A DNA stretch of 64,000 bases from JBBRVW01 sp963784645 (GTDB lineage Bacteria; Actinomycetota; Actinomycetes; JACCUZ01), in NCBI GenBank assembly GCA_963784645.1, contig CAWARY010000005.1:558001-622000 (forward strand). Direction: 5' to 3'. Below the pieces are notes generated by a model. That model saw nothing but the letters and a program-made list of their open reading frames with translations. It ran no database searches and was not told the origin of the DNA. Position 1 is the first letter of the stretch; the number at the start of each line of letters is the position of its first letter. Below are positions 18,088-25,915 of this stretch, piece after piece. The position numbers and the translations under genes were made by a program.

Positions 18088-18705
18088 GCTCCGAGCGATC
18101 GGAGCGCGACGAGGCGGGGCAGTCCCGCGCTGGCGGCCCCGAGCAATCGGGGCAGGGCCGGCGGGACATCCGCGGCACGCAGGAGCCGGGCCTGAGCGAT
18201 CAGGACCGACCGACCACGGGCGGCGGAGCTCCGAGCAGGCACCGGCCCCGAGCGATCGGGACCGGCGGCCACCCGGGGCACCGCTCCATGAGGGTGCCGG
18301 GCCTGAGCGATCAGGACCGGAGGGCCGCACGGAGCACCCGTTCTCCGCAGGTGCCGCACCCGAGCGATCGGGGGCGGTGACCACGGGGGGCACGTCCAGC
18401 GCAGGTGCTGCACCCGAGCGATCGGGGGCGGTGGCCACGGTGGGCAGCTCCGTCGGAGGTGCTGCACCCGAGCGATCGGGTGGGGTGGCCGACGAGGGGG
18501 CAGTCCCGCGCAGGCGGCGGACCCGAGCGATCGGGACCGCAGGCCACGGGGGGCACCCGCTCCATGACGGTGCCGGGCCTGAGCGATCAGGACCGGAGGG
18601 CCGCACGGAGCACCCGTTCCCCGCAGGCGGCGGACCCGAGCGATCGGGACCGCGGGCCACGAGGAGCAACCCGTTCCGCAGCCGCAGGCACCGAGCGATC
18701 GGTGC
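18088..18705 (+). repeat. Array of 12 GNRA-capped inverted repeats, period about 55 bases
   Basis: Loops start at 18095, 18143, 18196, 18252, 18307, 18364, 18418, 18472, 18527, 18583, 18640 and 18695. Stem forms are GCTCCGA/TCGGAGC, GCCCCGA/TCGGGGC, CCTGA/TCAGG (three times), CCCGA/TCGGG (five times), CACCCGA/TCGGGTG and GCACCGA/TCGGTGC. The invariant core is GAGCGATC (GAGCAATC once). A second hairpin type fills several gaps, for example GGCACC/GGTGCC at 18277-18298 and 18552-18574. Hairpins 4-6 with their spacers are near-copies of hairpins 9-11, offset about 276 bases. Confidence 0.9.
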
Positions 18706-18772
18706 TCGCGCGCGGAGCGGTCCGGCGCAGCCGGCGGACGCCTCGGCGACCGCAGGGCGCGCGGGACCGGCG

Positions 18773-18804
18773 AAGCCCCTCCATCTCATGCATGGAGGGG
18801 CTTT
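18773..18804 (+). terminator. Strong intrinsic terminator closing the hairpin array
   Basis: A 12-bp perfect stem AAGCCCCTCCAT (18773-18784) pairs with ATGGAGGGGCTT (18792-18803) across a 7-base loop, followed by a short T-rich stretch (CTTTCGTCGTT). It is the best terminator of the window and faces the plus strand. 18807-18978 downstream shows no gene. Confidence 0.85.
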
Positions 18805-18978
18805 CGTCGTTCCGCAGCAGGCCTGCGGCCGGCCCGCAGCCGGGTCGGTGCGCGACCACGCGTCGCCGCCGAGGCAGCCCGGCTCCCACCGCGAGCAGCC
18901 CGGCACCCGGCAGGCACCCTGGTCCGGCCGCCCCGAGCCCGGGCGACGACGGCAGCGGTGCGTACCCGGCGCCCGGTG

Positions 18979-19599
18979 TCAGGCCTGGTCGGGGACGTGC
19001 GTGGCTGCGATCACCAGGTCGGCCTCGACCACCTCGGTCGTCCAGGCGTGCGCCTTCTCCACCGTGGTGCGCCGGATCTCGGCCGACGCCCGGCGGCTGT
19101 CCTCGAGGGACTGACGGTCGGTGAACGTGACCAGGGTGACCCCGGCACCGCGGTCCAGGTCGATGAGCAGGGCCGCGCTGGCGAAACCGTCGATCAGGGC
19201 GAGGGACGGGACGGCGGTGGTCCGGAACACGTCGACCAGCTGCTCGGCGTCGGCCGGGTCGTACTCGAGCCGGGTCGACCGGCTGGCGAAGCCGACCTCG
19301 GGCCGGCGGGTCCGGTAGAGCTCGGCGAGCTCCCACTCCTCGACCAGGGAGACGGCGCGGAGCATGGTGGCGACCTCGGCGCGCACCTGCCCCAGCGGCA
19401 CGGCGCTCGCCTCGAGGGCGACGCGGGTGCCCCACATGGTGCTGGTGACCGTGCGGCCGGTGGCGCGGTTGACGAGCATCGTCGTCCCGTGGCCACCGTC
19501 GAGGCGGTCGGCGAGCGGGAGGACCCGGTCGCGCACCAGCGCGACTGCGGTGTCCACGAGCGCCGGCTGGGTGTCGAGGATGGTGCTGCGGACGTGCAC
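18979..19599 (-). CDS. Hypothetical protein, possible dimeric alpha/beta-barrel (ABM-like) fold
   Basis: 206 aa. I do not recognise it. Two halves (residues about 1-95 and 110-206) each have the look of an antibiotic-biosynthesis-monooxygenase ferredoxin-like barrel: a beta strand with VTSTMWGTRVALEAS or VTLVTFTDRQSLEDS, then a helix. TMWGTRVALEAS recalls the W-x-s-x-e-a pattern of ABM proteins. No membrane segment, no Cys pair. It is divergent from the flavocytochrome gene 215 bases away. Coding character is supported by codon periodicity and even residue composition. Confidence 0.65.
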   Translation of the reverse strand: MHVRSTILDTQPALVDTAVALVRDRVLPLADRLDGGHGTTMLVNRATGRTVTSTMWGTRVALEASAVPLGQVRAEVATMLRAVSLVEEWELAELYRTRRPEVGFASRSTRLEYDPADAEQLVDVFRTTAVPSLALIDGFASAALLIDLDRGAGVTLVTFTDRQSLEDSRRASAEIRRTTVEKAHAWTTEVVEADLVIAATHVPDQA

Positions 19600-19814
19600 G
19601 GGCGGTCTCCTCGCGGGAAGGCGCCGGGCGTCACCGTCGACGGCCGGCGGTCATCAGGTTCGACCCGGGCGGGCGACCTGTCCAGAGCCGGACCGGTTCC
19701 TGACACCCGTCCGGTGCCGCTTCGTCCTGGTCTGGGCGGGGGTGCCCGCGGCTGGTGGTCGGTCGGCAGCCGCCGCACAGCAACCTCCCAGGGAGGGACG
19801 GCACCGTTCTCCCC

Positions 19815-21239
19815 ATGACCGCGCTCCTCCCCGGCACCGACCCGCGTCGCCGTGCCGCGCCCGACGGCTCGGTGCTCGCCGGGCGACCGGCCGCTTCGCC
19901 GCGGACCTCCGTGCGCGGCGATGTGGTCCTCGCCGTGGTGGCGGTGTCGGTCGCGATCGTCATCGGACTCTGGGTGGCGGGCCGTGGCGGTCAGGACCTG
20001 TTCGGCGGGACCGCCGCGTCGCTGACGTCGCTGGGCCGGGTCACCGGTCTGGTCGCGTCCGACCTGCTGCTCGTCCAGGTGCTCGCGATGGCCCGCATCC
20101 CCTGGGCGGAGCGCGCGTTCGGCCAGGACCGGCTGGCCCGCTGGCACCGGCTGCTGGGCTTCTCGTCCTTCCACCTGATGCTGGCCCACGTCGTGCTGAT
20201 CACCTTCGGCTACGCCGGCGCGGCGCAGACCGGGGTGCTCGGGGAGCTCTGGTCGCTGATCTGGACCTACCCCGGGATGCTGCTCGCCACGGCCGGCACC
20301 GCAGCTCTGGTGATGGTGGTCGTCACGTCGGTCCGGAGGGCCCGCCGCCGGCTGCGCTACGAGTCCTGGCACCTGCTGCACCTGTACGCCTACCTGGGCG
20401 TGGGCCTCGCGCTGCCGCACCAGATCTGGACCGGCGCCGACTTCGTGTCCTCGCCGTGGGCCCGGCTCTACTGGTGGACGCTGTACGGCGTCGCGCTGGC
20501 CGCGGTGCTCGCCTACCGGCTCGGCGTGCCACTGGTGCGGACGCTCCGGCACCGGGTGGTGGTCTCGCGGGTGGTCGAGGAGGCACCCGGCGTCGTGAGC
20601 CTGCACCTGAGCGGCCGCGACCTGCACAAGCTGCCGGCCCGGCCCGGCCAGTTCTTCGTGTGGCGTTTCCTCGACGGACCCGGCTGGAGCCGCGGCCACC
20701 CCTACTCCCTGTCGGCCCGCCCGCACGCCTCGATGCTGCGGATCACCGTCAAGGACCTCGGTGCGGGCAGCCGGTCGCTGGCCGACCTGCGGCCCGGCAC
20801 CCGGGTGCTGCTCGAGGGCCCGTACGGCGCGCTCACCACGGACCGTCGGACCCGCGCCGCCACGACGCTGCTGGCGGCCGGCATCGGCATCACGCCGCTG
20901 CGCGCCCTGCTCGAGGAGCTGCCGCCGGGCGCCACCCTGATCTACCGCGCCCGGGACGAGTCCGAGCTGGTGCTCCGGGCCGAGCTCGACTCCCTCGCCG
21001 CCGCCCACGGGCACCGGATCGCCTACCTGCTCGGCCCGCGCGCCTCGGACACGTCGTGGCTGCCCGCTACCTGGGCCCACGTCGACGACGCCGCTGCGCT
21101 GCGCCACCTGGTCCCGGACATCGCCGACCAGGACGTCTTCGTCTGCGGCCCCGACGCCTGGGCCGACGCCGCTGTGGCGGCACTGGGCAACGCCGGGGTG
21201 CCGGACACCCAGGTCCACCTCGAGCGCTTCACCTACTGA
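19815..21239 (+). CDS. Ferric reductase-like transmembrane oxidoreductase with FAD/NAD(P)-binding domains
   Basis: 474 aa from ATG 19815. About six membrane helices occupy residues 35-240. Heme-ligand-type His residues lie in RWHRLLGFSSFHLMLAHVVL and in SWHLLHLYAYLGVGLALPHQ. The cytosolic half is ferredoxin-NADP reductase-like: RGHPYSLSARP (FAD-binding RxYS), LLEGPYG, AAGIGITPLRALLEE (NAD(P) glycine motif) and DVFVCGPDAW. It would move electrons from NAD(P)H through FAD and heme across the membrane. The FMN-binding secreted protein 24 bases downstream is the likely acceptor. The ribosome site is distant (GGGAGGGA about 18 bases upstream). Confidence 0.88.
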   Translation: MTALLPGTDPRRRAAPDGSVLAGRPAASPRTSVRGDVVLAVVAVSVAIVIGLWVAGRGGQDLFGGTAASLTSLGRVTGLVASDLLLVQVLAMARIPWAERAFGQDRLARWHRLLGFSSFHLMLAHVVLITFGYAGAAQTGVLGELWSLIWTYPGMLLATAGTAALVMVVVTSVRRARRRLRYESWHLLHLYAYLGVGLALPHQIWTGADFVSSPWARLYWWTLYGVALAAVLAYRLGVPLVRTLRHRVVVSRVVEEAPGVVSLHLSGRDLHKLPARPGQFFVWRFLDGPGWSRGHPYSLSARPHASMLRITVKDLGAGSRSLADLRPGTRVLLEGPYGALTTDRRTRAATTLLAAGIGITPLRALLEELPPGATLIYRARDESELVLRAELDSLAAAHGHRIAYLLGPRASDTSWLPATWAHVDDAAALRHLVPDIADQDVFVCGPDAWADAAVAALGNAGVPDTQVHLERFTY

Positions 21240-21263
21240 CCCGTACCGCCGGAAGGGATCGTC

Positions 21264-21767
21264 GTGCGCAAGATCGTGGTCGCCCTCGTGGGGACCGTCT
21301 CCGGGCTGATCATGCTGTTCAGCTACCACACCTCCCTGGCGGGGGCGGGCTCCTCCGTGGCGGTGCCGATCGGCGCGGGCACGTCCACCACCTCCGGCAG
21401 CAGCGGCGCCACCACCGACGGGACCGGGTCCGGGAGCTCGACCGGGGCGACCGGGTCCTCAGGGTCGTCGGGGACGTCGGGGGCGTCGGGCTCGACGACG
21501 GTCACCGGGGCCACCGCGCAGACCCGGTGGGGCCCGGTCCAGGTGCAGATCACCGTCACCGGCGGGCGGATCACCGACGTCGCCGCCGTCCAGTACCCGA
21601 ACGGCAACGGCCGGGACCAGCAGATCAACTCCTACGCGCTGCCGGTGCTGGCCCAGGAGGCGGTCGCCGCCCAGAGCGCGCACATCGACCACGTGAGCGG
21701 AGCGAGTGTGACCAGCGGCGGCTACGTGCAGTCGTTGCAGTCGGCGATCGACAAGGCGAACCTGTGA
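21264..21767 (+). CDS. Secreted FMN-binding-domain protein (flavinylated electron carrier)
   Basis: 167 aa from GTG 21264 with a GGAAGGGATC ribosome site. A signal-anchor helix (residues 4-20) is followed by a Ser/Gly/Thr-rich linker to about residue 80, then an FMN-bind domain. The flavin attachment region reads HVSGASVTSGGY, close to the [S/D]GAT consensus for covalent FMN linkage by ApbE, with Ser in place of Thr in GAT and a further Thr next to it. Pairing with the membrane reductase suggests extracytoplasmic electron transfer to metals or a periplasmic-like enzyme. ApbE is not in the window. Confidence 0.85.
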   Translation: MRKIVVALVGTVSGLIMLFSYHTSLAGAGSSVAVPIGAGTSTTSGSSGATTDGTGSGSSTGATGSSGSSGTSGASGSTTVTGATAQTRWGPVQVQITVTGGRITDVAAVQYPNGNGRDQQINSYALPVLAQEAVAAQSAHIDHVSGASVTSGGYVQSLQSAIDKANL

Positions 21768-21855
21768 CCCCAGCCGGTGGCGCCGTCCGGCCGCTGGCCG
21801 CAGTCCGGGACCGGAAGGCTGGGTGCGTCCGGACGACCCCCGGGCTGGTGGTGCC

Positions 21856-22866
21856 TCAGGCGCGCACCGAGGACATGTCGGCGTAGCGGTCGCCGAGCGC
21901 CGCCCCCTGCGGTGCGACCTCGTCGAGCACCGCCAGGTCCTTGTCGGTCAGGGTGACGTGGACGGCGGCGGCGTTCTCCTCGAGGTAGCCGACCCGCTTG
22001 GTGCCCGGGATCGGCACCACGTCGTCGCCCTGGGCGAGCACCCAGGCCAGCGCGAGCTGGCTGGCCGTCACGCCCTTCTCCTCGGCGATCTCGCGCACCC
22101 GGTCGACCAGCTCGAGGTTCCTGGCGAAGTTGTCGCCCTGGAACCGCGGGTGGTGCTTGCGGAAGTCGTCGTCGTCGAGGTCGTCGAGGCTGCGGATCTG
22201 GCCGGAGAGGAAGCCGCGCCCGATGGGGGAGTAGGCGACGAAGCCGATGCCGAGCTCGCGCACCGTGTCCAGGACCCCGTCGTCCTCGACGTCACGCGTC
22301 CACAACGACCACTCGGTCTGCAGCGCCGTGACGGGGTGCACGGCGTGCGCCCGGCGGATGGTCTCGGGCGCTGCCTCGGAGATGCCGAGGTGGCGCACCT
22401 TGCCGGCCTGCACGACCTCGGCCAGCGCACCCCAGGTCTCCTCGACCGGGACGGACCGGTCGACCCGGTGCTGGTAGTAGAGGTCGACGTGGTCGACGCC
22501 GAGGCGCTGCAGCGAGGCGTCGAGGGCGGCGCGGACGTAGTCGGGGCGGCCGTTGATGCCGATCCGGCTGCCGTCCTCGCCGCGCTCGTTGCCGAACTTG
22601 GTCGCGAGCACCACCTCGTCGCGGCGGCCGGCGACGGCCTTCCCGACGAGCTTCTCGTTGGTGAACGGCCCGTACATGTCGGCGGTGTCGAGGAACGTCA
22701 CGCCGAGGTCGAGCGCGCGGTGGATCGTCGCGATGGACTGCGCCTCGTCACCGGTGCCGTAGAACTCGGACATGCCCATGCAGCCGAGCCCGACGGCGGA
22801 GACCTCGAGGGCGGCGACGCCGGAGCCGAGTGTGCGGGTCTGGGTGACGGTGGGGGTGTCGGTCAT
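21856..22866 (-). CDS. Aldo/keto reductase
   Basis: 336 aa TIM-barrel NADPH-dependent reductase of the AKR11/13-like type. Catalytic residues are visible: FLDTADMYGP (Asp, Tyr), LATKFGN (Lys) and YYQHRVD (His). The cofactor phosphate region IPGTKRVGYLEEN is near the C-terminus. Substrates in this group are broad (aldehydes, ketones). ATG 22866 is the obvious start. It lies 107 bases downstream of acdS on the same strand, but whether they share a transcript is uncertain. Confidence 0.92.
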   Translation of the reverse strand: MTDTPTVTQTRTLGSGVAALEVSAVGLGCMGMSEFYGTGDEAQSIATIHRALDLGVTFLDTADMYGPFTNEKLVGKAVAGRRDEVVLATKFGNERGEDGSRIGINGRPDYVRAALDASLQRLGVDHVDLYYQHRVDRSVPVEETWGALAEVVQAGKVRHLGISEAAPETIRRAHAVHPVTALQTEWSLWTRDVEDDGVLDTVRELGIGFVAYSPIGRGFLSGQIRSLDDLDDDDFRKHHPRFQGDNFARNLELVDRVREIAEEKGVTASQLALAWVLAQGDDVVPIPGTKRVGYLEENAAAVHVTLTDKDLAVLDEVAPQGAALGDRYADMSSVRA

Positions 22867-22973
22867 GCCCTCCTGCCTACCCGCTCCACGGCGTCCATGC
22901 ACCGCACCGCACCGCGTCCGCCGGCCCCTCGCGACGGGTGCCCTGCAGGGAGCACGGCAGCACGGCACCGGTC

Positions 22974-24014
22974 TCAGGGGGTCGCCGGCCGGGTGTGCGT
23001 GAACAGACCGCTGTACGCGTTCAGTGCCGGCTGGCCCCCCAGGTGCGCATACAGCACGGTGGCGTCGCGCGGGATGTCGCCGCGGGTCACCAGGTCGACC
23101 AGCCCGGCCATCGACTTGCCCTCGTAGACCGGGTCGAGGATGACGCCCTCCAGCCGGCCGGTCAGCCGGATGGCGTCGAGGGTCGACTCCACGGGGATCC
23201 CGTAGCGGTCGCCGGCCCAGCCCTCGAGGACGGTGATCTCGTCGTCGCGCAGGTCGCGTCCCAGCCCGATCAGGGCTGCGGTGCTGCGGGCGATCCGGGC
23301 GACCTGGTCGCGGGTCTCGTCGATCTTCGCGCTGGCGTCGATGCCGATCACCCGCCGCGGGCGGCCACCGGCCTGCTCGAGAGCGGCGAAGCCCGCGATC
23401 ATCCCGGCGTGCGTCGAGCCGGTCACCGAGCAGACGACGACCGTGTCGAAGAAGACACCCAGGTCGCGCTCCTGCTGCTGCACCTCGTCGGCCCAGTTCG
23501 CGAAGCCGAGTCCACCCAGTCGGTGGTCCGAGGCGCCGGCCGGGATGGCGTAGGGCGTGCCGCCCCGGCGCGTCACGTCGTCGATGGCGTGCTGCCACGA
23601 GTCCTTGAACCCGATCCCGAACCCGGCCGGGTCGAGCCGCACCTCGGCGCCCATGATCCGGCTGAGCAGGATGTTCCCGACCCGGTCGTTGACGCAGTCC
23701 GGCCAGTCGACCCAGTTCTCCTGCACGAGGACCGCCTGCATGCCGATCCGGGCGGCGACGGCGGCCACCTGGCGGGTGTGGTTGGACTGGTACCCGCCGA
23801 TCGAGACCAGCGTGTCTGCGCCCTGGGCGATCGCCTCGGGGACGATGTACTCCAGCTTGCGGGTCTTGTTGCCGCCGTACGCCAGGCCGGAGTTGCAGTC
23901 CTCGCGCTTGGCCCAGATGCTCGCGCCGCCGAGGTGGCTGGTCAGCCGCTCCAGCGCATGGACGGGGCTGGGGCCGAAGGTCAGGGGGTAGCGGGGGAAG
24001 TCGATGAGGGCCAC
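22974..24014 (-). CDS. acdS: 1-aminocyclopropane-1-carboxylate deaminase
   Basis: 346 aa fold-type II PLP enzyme that splits the plant ethylene precursor ACC to 2-oxobutanoate and ammonia. The PLP lysine is K50 in GGNKTRKLEY and the nucleophile-region Ser is S77 in SIGGYQSNHT. The residues separating true deaminases from D-cysteine desulfhydrases are present: Tyr297-Glu298 in DPVYEGK and Leu325 in AHLGG. Length matches the family (about 338). It follows the GntR gene by 3 bases, forming an operon. Suggests a plant- or soil-associated life. Confidence 0.95.
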   Translation of the reverse strand: MALIDFPRYPLTFGPSPVHALERLTSHLGGASIWAKREDCNSGLAYGGNKTRKLEYIVPEAIAQGADTLVSIGGYQSNHTRQVAAVAARIGMQAVLVQENWVDWPDCVNDRVGNILLSRIMGAEVRLDPAGFGIGFKDSWQHAIDDVTRRGGTPYAIPAGASDHRLGGLGFANWADEVQQQERDLGVFFDTVVVCSVTGSTHAGMIAGFAALEQAGGRPRRVIGIDASAKIDETRDQVARIARSTAALIGLGRDLRDDEITVLEGWAGDRYGIPVESTLDAIRLTGRLEGVILDPVYEGKSMAGLVDLVTRGDIPRDATVLYAHLGGQPALNAYSGLFTHTRPATP

Positions 24015-24017
24015 TGG

Positions 24018-24737
24018 TCACTCCTGGGCGTCGGGGGTGGTCGGGTCGTCGGGCTGGTCGGGGTCCCCACGGTCGGTGGTGGTCGGAAGCGTGTGCCAGG
24101 TGTCGAAGGCGACGGCGGCCGCCGCGCCGGCGTCGCCGTCGGCGCACAGCCGGATCAGCTCGTCGTGCCGGGCGATCGAGGCGCGCCCGCCGAGCGTGGC
24201 GAAGCGAAGCCGTTCGGCCCGCCGCAGCACCGGGGTGAGCTGCTCGAGGAGGGCGGCGACGGCGCGGTTGGCCGCGACGGACACGGGCACGCCGTGCAGG
24301 TCGTCGTCGGCCCGCAGCGCGGCGTCGAGGTCGCCCTCGCGCACCGCGGTGCGGAAGCGCCGGTTCGCCGCCCGCATCGACGCGATGTCGGCCCGGGTGA
24401 GGCCCGGCACCGCCTCGCGCACGGCCAGCTCGTGCAGGGCGGCGACGACGTCGCGGGCCTCGCGCACCGCGCGGAGGTCGAGCGAGCTCACCGTCGTCGA
24501 GCGCCCGGGGCGGCACTCGACCAGGCCCGCCGCGGCCAGCCGGAGCAGGGCCTCCCGCACCGGGGTGCGGCTGACGCCCAGCCGGCCGGCGATCTCCAGG
24601 TCCCGCAGCTGCTCGCCCGGTGCGAGGGTCCCGTCGACGATCGCGTCCCGCAGCCGTCGGAAGACGTCGTCCCGGAGCAGCGAGCGGTCGACGGCGGCGG
24701 CCTGCTGGGGAAGGGGCACCTCTGCAATATATTGCAT
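24018..24737 (-). CDS. GntR-family regulator (FCD type) of the acdS operon
   Basis: 239 aa. The winged helix (residues about 20-85) contains the GntR signature LEIAGRLGVSRTPVREALLRL, given here as its pattern L-x-x-S-R-T-P-V-R-E-A-L. A C-terminal all-helical FCD domain follows, with DDDLHG and the metal/ligand-type His-Asp region ASIARHDELIRL. It sits 3 bases before acdS, unlike the divergent Lrp-type AcdR of proteobacteria. A perfect AT-rich palindrome covers its start codon, pointing to autoregulation. The inducer may be ACC or a downstream acid; not shown. Confidence 0.9.
   Translation of the reverse strand: MQYIAEVPLPQQAAAVDRSLLRDDVFRRLRDAIVDGTLAPGEQLRDLEIAGRLGVSRTPVREALLRLAAAGLVECRPGRSTTVSSLDLRAVREARDVVAALHELAVREAVPGLTRADIASMRAANRRFRTAVREGDLDAALRADDDLHGVPVSVAANRAVAALLEQLTPVLRRAERLRFATLGGRASIARHDELIRLCADGDAGAAAAVAFDTWHTLPTTTDRGDPDQPDDPTTPDAQE
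24723..24736. promoter_or_regulatory. Perfect 14-bp palindrome over the gntR start codon (candidate operator)
   Basis: TGCAATATATTGCA, fully symmetric and strikingly AT-rich for this genome. It overlaps the first codons of the GntR gene (ATG ends at 24735). Its form matches FadR/FCD-type GntR operators. Binding here would block expression of gntR-acdS. Confidence 0.7.
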
Positions 24738-24745
24738 ATCCGAGG

Positions 24746-25039
24746 TCAGGGCACCCCGGCCACCAGGCGGAGCGCGGGGCGCTCGTCGGCGACCATCCGG
24801 AGCAGCTCCCGGTAGGTCTCGACCACCTCGACGGGCGGCCGGCCGAGCCGGTCGCCGGCCGCCTCGGCCAGCGCGGCGCACAGCTCGGCCAGCTGCAGGG
24901 CGGTGTCGACGAGCACGGCGGGGTGGCGCTGGATCTCGGCGAGCGCCGCGTCGCGGGCCTGCCGTGCTGCACCGGCGGGCGCGGCGTCGAGGTGGCTGCG
25001 CACCAGGGCGAGGACGGGATCGTGGGCGTCGTCGGTCAT
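24746..25039 (-). CDS. Hypothetical small protein upstream of gntR-acdS
   Basis: 97 aa, no recognised family. Helical and Ala/Leu-rich, with a possible amphipathic bundle (residues 5-65) and no membrane segment or Cys. It ends 8 bases before the GntR start, so the candidate operator lies at the junction and the three genes may form one unit. Its start is divergent from the response regulator. Coding status is probable rather than certain. Confidence 0.5.
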   Translation of the reverse strand: MTDDAHDPVLALVRSHLDAAPAGAARQARDAALAEIQRHPAVLVDTALQLAELCAALAEAAGDRLGRPPVEVVETYRELLRMVADERPALRLVAGVP

Positions 25040-25195
25040 GACGGGAGCGTGTCCGGCCCCCTGGACAGAACCCGGGCGGCGACCGTTCTACGCTCGGGGA
25101 CAGCCCACAGCGACCTCACAGGCAGTGCGCAGGCGCCCACCAGGCTGCTCGCCGACGATCGCGTCATGAGCGCGACGACGACAGAGGGACGATCC

Positions 25196-25915
25196 GTGAC
25201 CACAGCGACCGACCGCACTCCCGAGGCGAGGCTGCTCGTGGTCGACGACGAGCCGAACATCCTCGAGCTGCTGGCTACCAGCCTGCGCTTCGCCGGCTTC
25301 GAGGTGGCGACCGCCACCAACGGCCGCGAGGCGCTGGCGGAGGCCCGACGGCTGCGACCCGACCTGGTGGTCCTCGACGTGATGATGCCGGACATGGACG
25401 GCTTCGCCGTCGTCCGCCGGATGCGCGGCGAGGGCAGCACGGCACCCGTGCTGTTCCTCACGGCCCGGGACGCCACCGAGGACAAGGTCACCGGGCTCAC
25501 CGTCGGTGGCGACGACTACGTCACGAAGCCGTTCTCCCTGGAGGAGATCGTCGCCCGCATCCGCGCGGTGCTCCGGCGTACGTCGGGCGCGAACGGGGCC
25601 GACGACGAGCGAGCCCGGCTGGTCTTCGCCGACATCGAGCTGGACGACGACACCCACGAGGTGTGGAAGGACGGCGAGCTGGTGTCGCTGTCGCCCACCG
25701 AGTTCAAGCTGCTGCGCTACTTCATGCAGAACGCCGGCCGGGTGCTCTCCAAGGCGCAGATCCTGGACCATGTGTGGCACTACGACTTCGGCGGCGAGGC
25801 GAACGTGGTCGAGTCCTACGTCTCCTACCTGCGCCGCAAGGTCGACACGTCCGAGCCGCGGCTGCTGCACACCCTGCGCGGCGTGGGGTACGTGCTCCGG
25901 GTGCCGCGCGGGTGA
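25196..25915 (+). CDS. OmpR/PhoB-type response regulator
   Basis: 239 aa from GTG 25196, chosen because GAGGGAC lies just upstream; ATG 25166 would add ten residues without a ribosome site. The receiver has the acidic pair DDE at 17-19, the phospho-acceptor D61 in VVLDVMMPDMDG, the Thr in FLTARD and the Lys in DYVTKPFS. The C-terminal winged helix ends RRKVDTSEPRLLHTLRGVGY. It overlaps the kinase start by four bases. The arrangement and sequence resemble the actinobacterial TrcRS type; the signal is unknown. Confidence 0.93.
   Translation: MTTATDRTPEARLLVVDDEPNILELLATSLRFAGFEVATATNGREALAEARRLRPDLVVLDVMMPDMDGFAVVRRMRGEGSTAPVLFLTARDATEDKVTGLTVGGDDYVTKPFSLEEIVARIRAVLRRTSGANGADDERARLVFADIELDDDTHEVWKDGELVSLSPTEFKLLRYFMQNAGRVLSKAQILDHVWHYDFGGEANVVESYVSYLRRKVDTSEPRLLHTLRGVGYVLRVPRG

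Larger units (their letters stand above)
17924..18806 (+). ncRNA. Candidate large structured non-coding RNA built of GNRA hairpins
   Basis: About 880 bases from the candidate promoter to an intrinsic terminator, with no credible protein gene on either strand. The body holds twelve hairpins with 5-7 bp stems and GNRA loops (eleven GCGA, one GCAA), spaced 48-57 bases apart. Stem sequences vary with both sides changing together. The spacing is not a multiple of three, so a repeat protein is unlikely. The loops are GNRA only when read on the plus strand, the same strand as the promoter and the U-rich end of the terminator. I do not recognise it as any named RNA family. Boundaries are inferred. 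Confidence 0.6.

Noticed and set aside
18088..18705. CRISPR-like array
   Set aside because: The repeated core is only about 14 bases, spacers are similar to each other, and no cas genes are present.
18004..18906. Minus-strand 300-codon frame across the same array
   Set aside because: Same repeat artefact; Arg/Pro/Ser-rich, no ribosome site, frame switches in the repeats.
18032..19114. Long plus-strand reading frame with repeated PERSG segments over the hairpin array
   Set aside because: The motif jumps between frames because unit spacing (48-57) is not a multiple of three, composition is not protein-like and it runs through the terminator.
21856..24972. Single minus-strand reading frame of over 1000 codons joining the aldo/keto reductase to upstream sequence
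   Set aside because: Only the last 336 codons are protein-like; the rest is the shadow of acdS and gntR in another frame.
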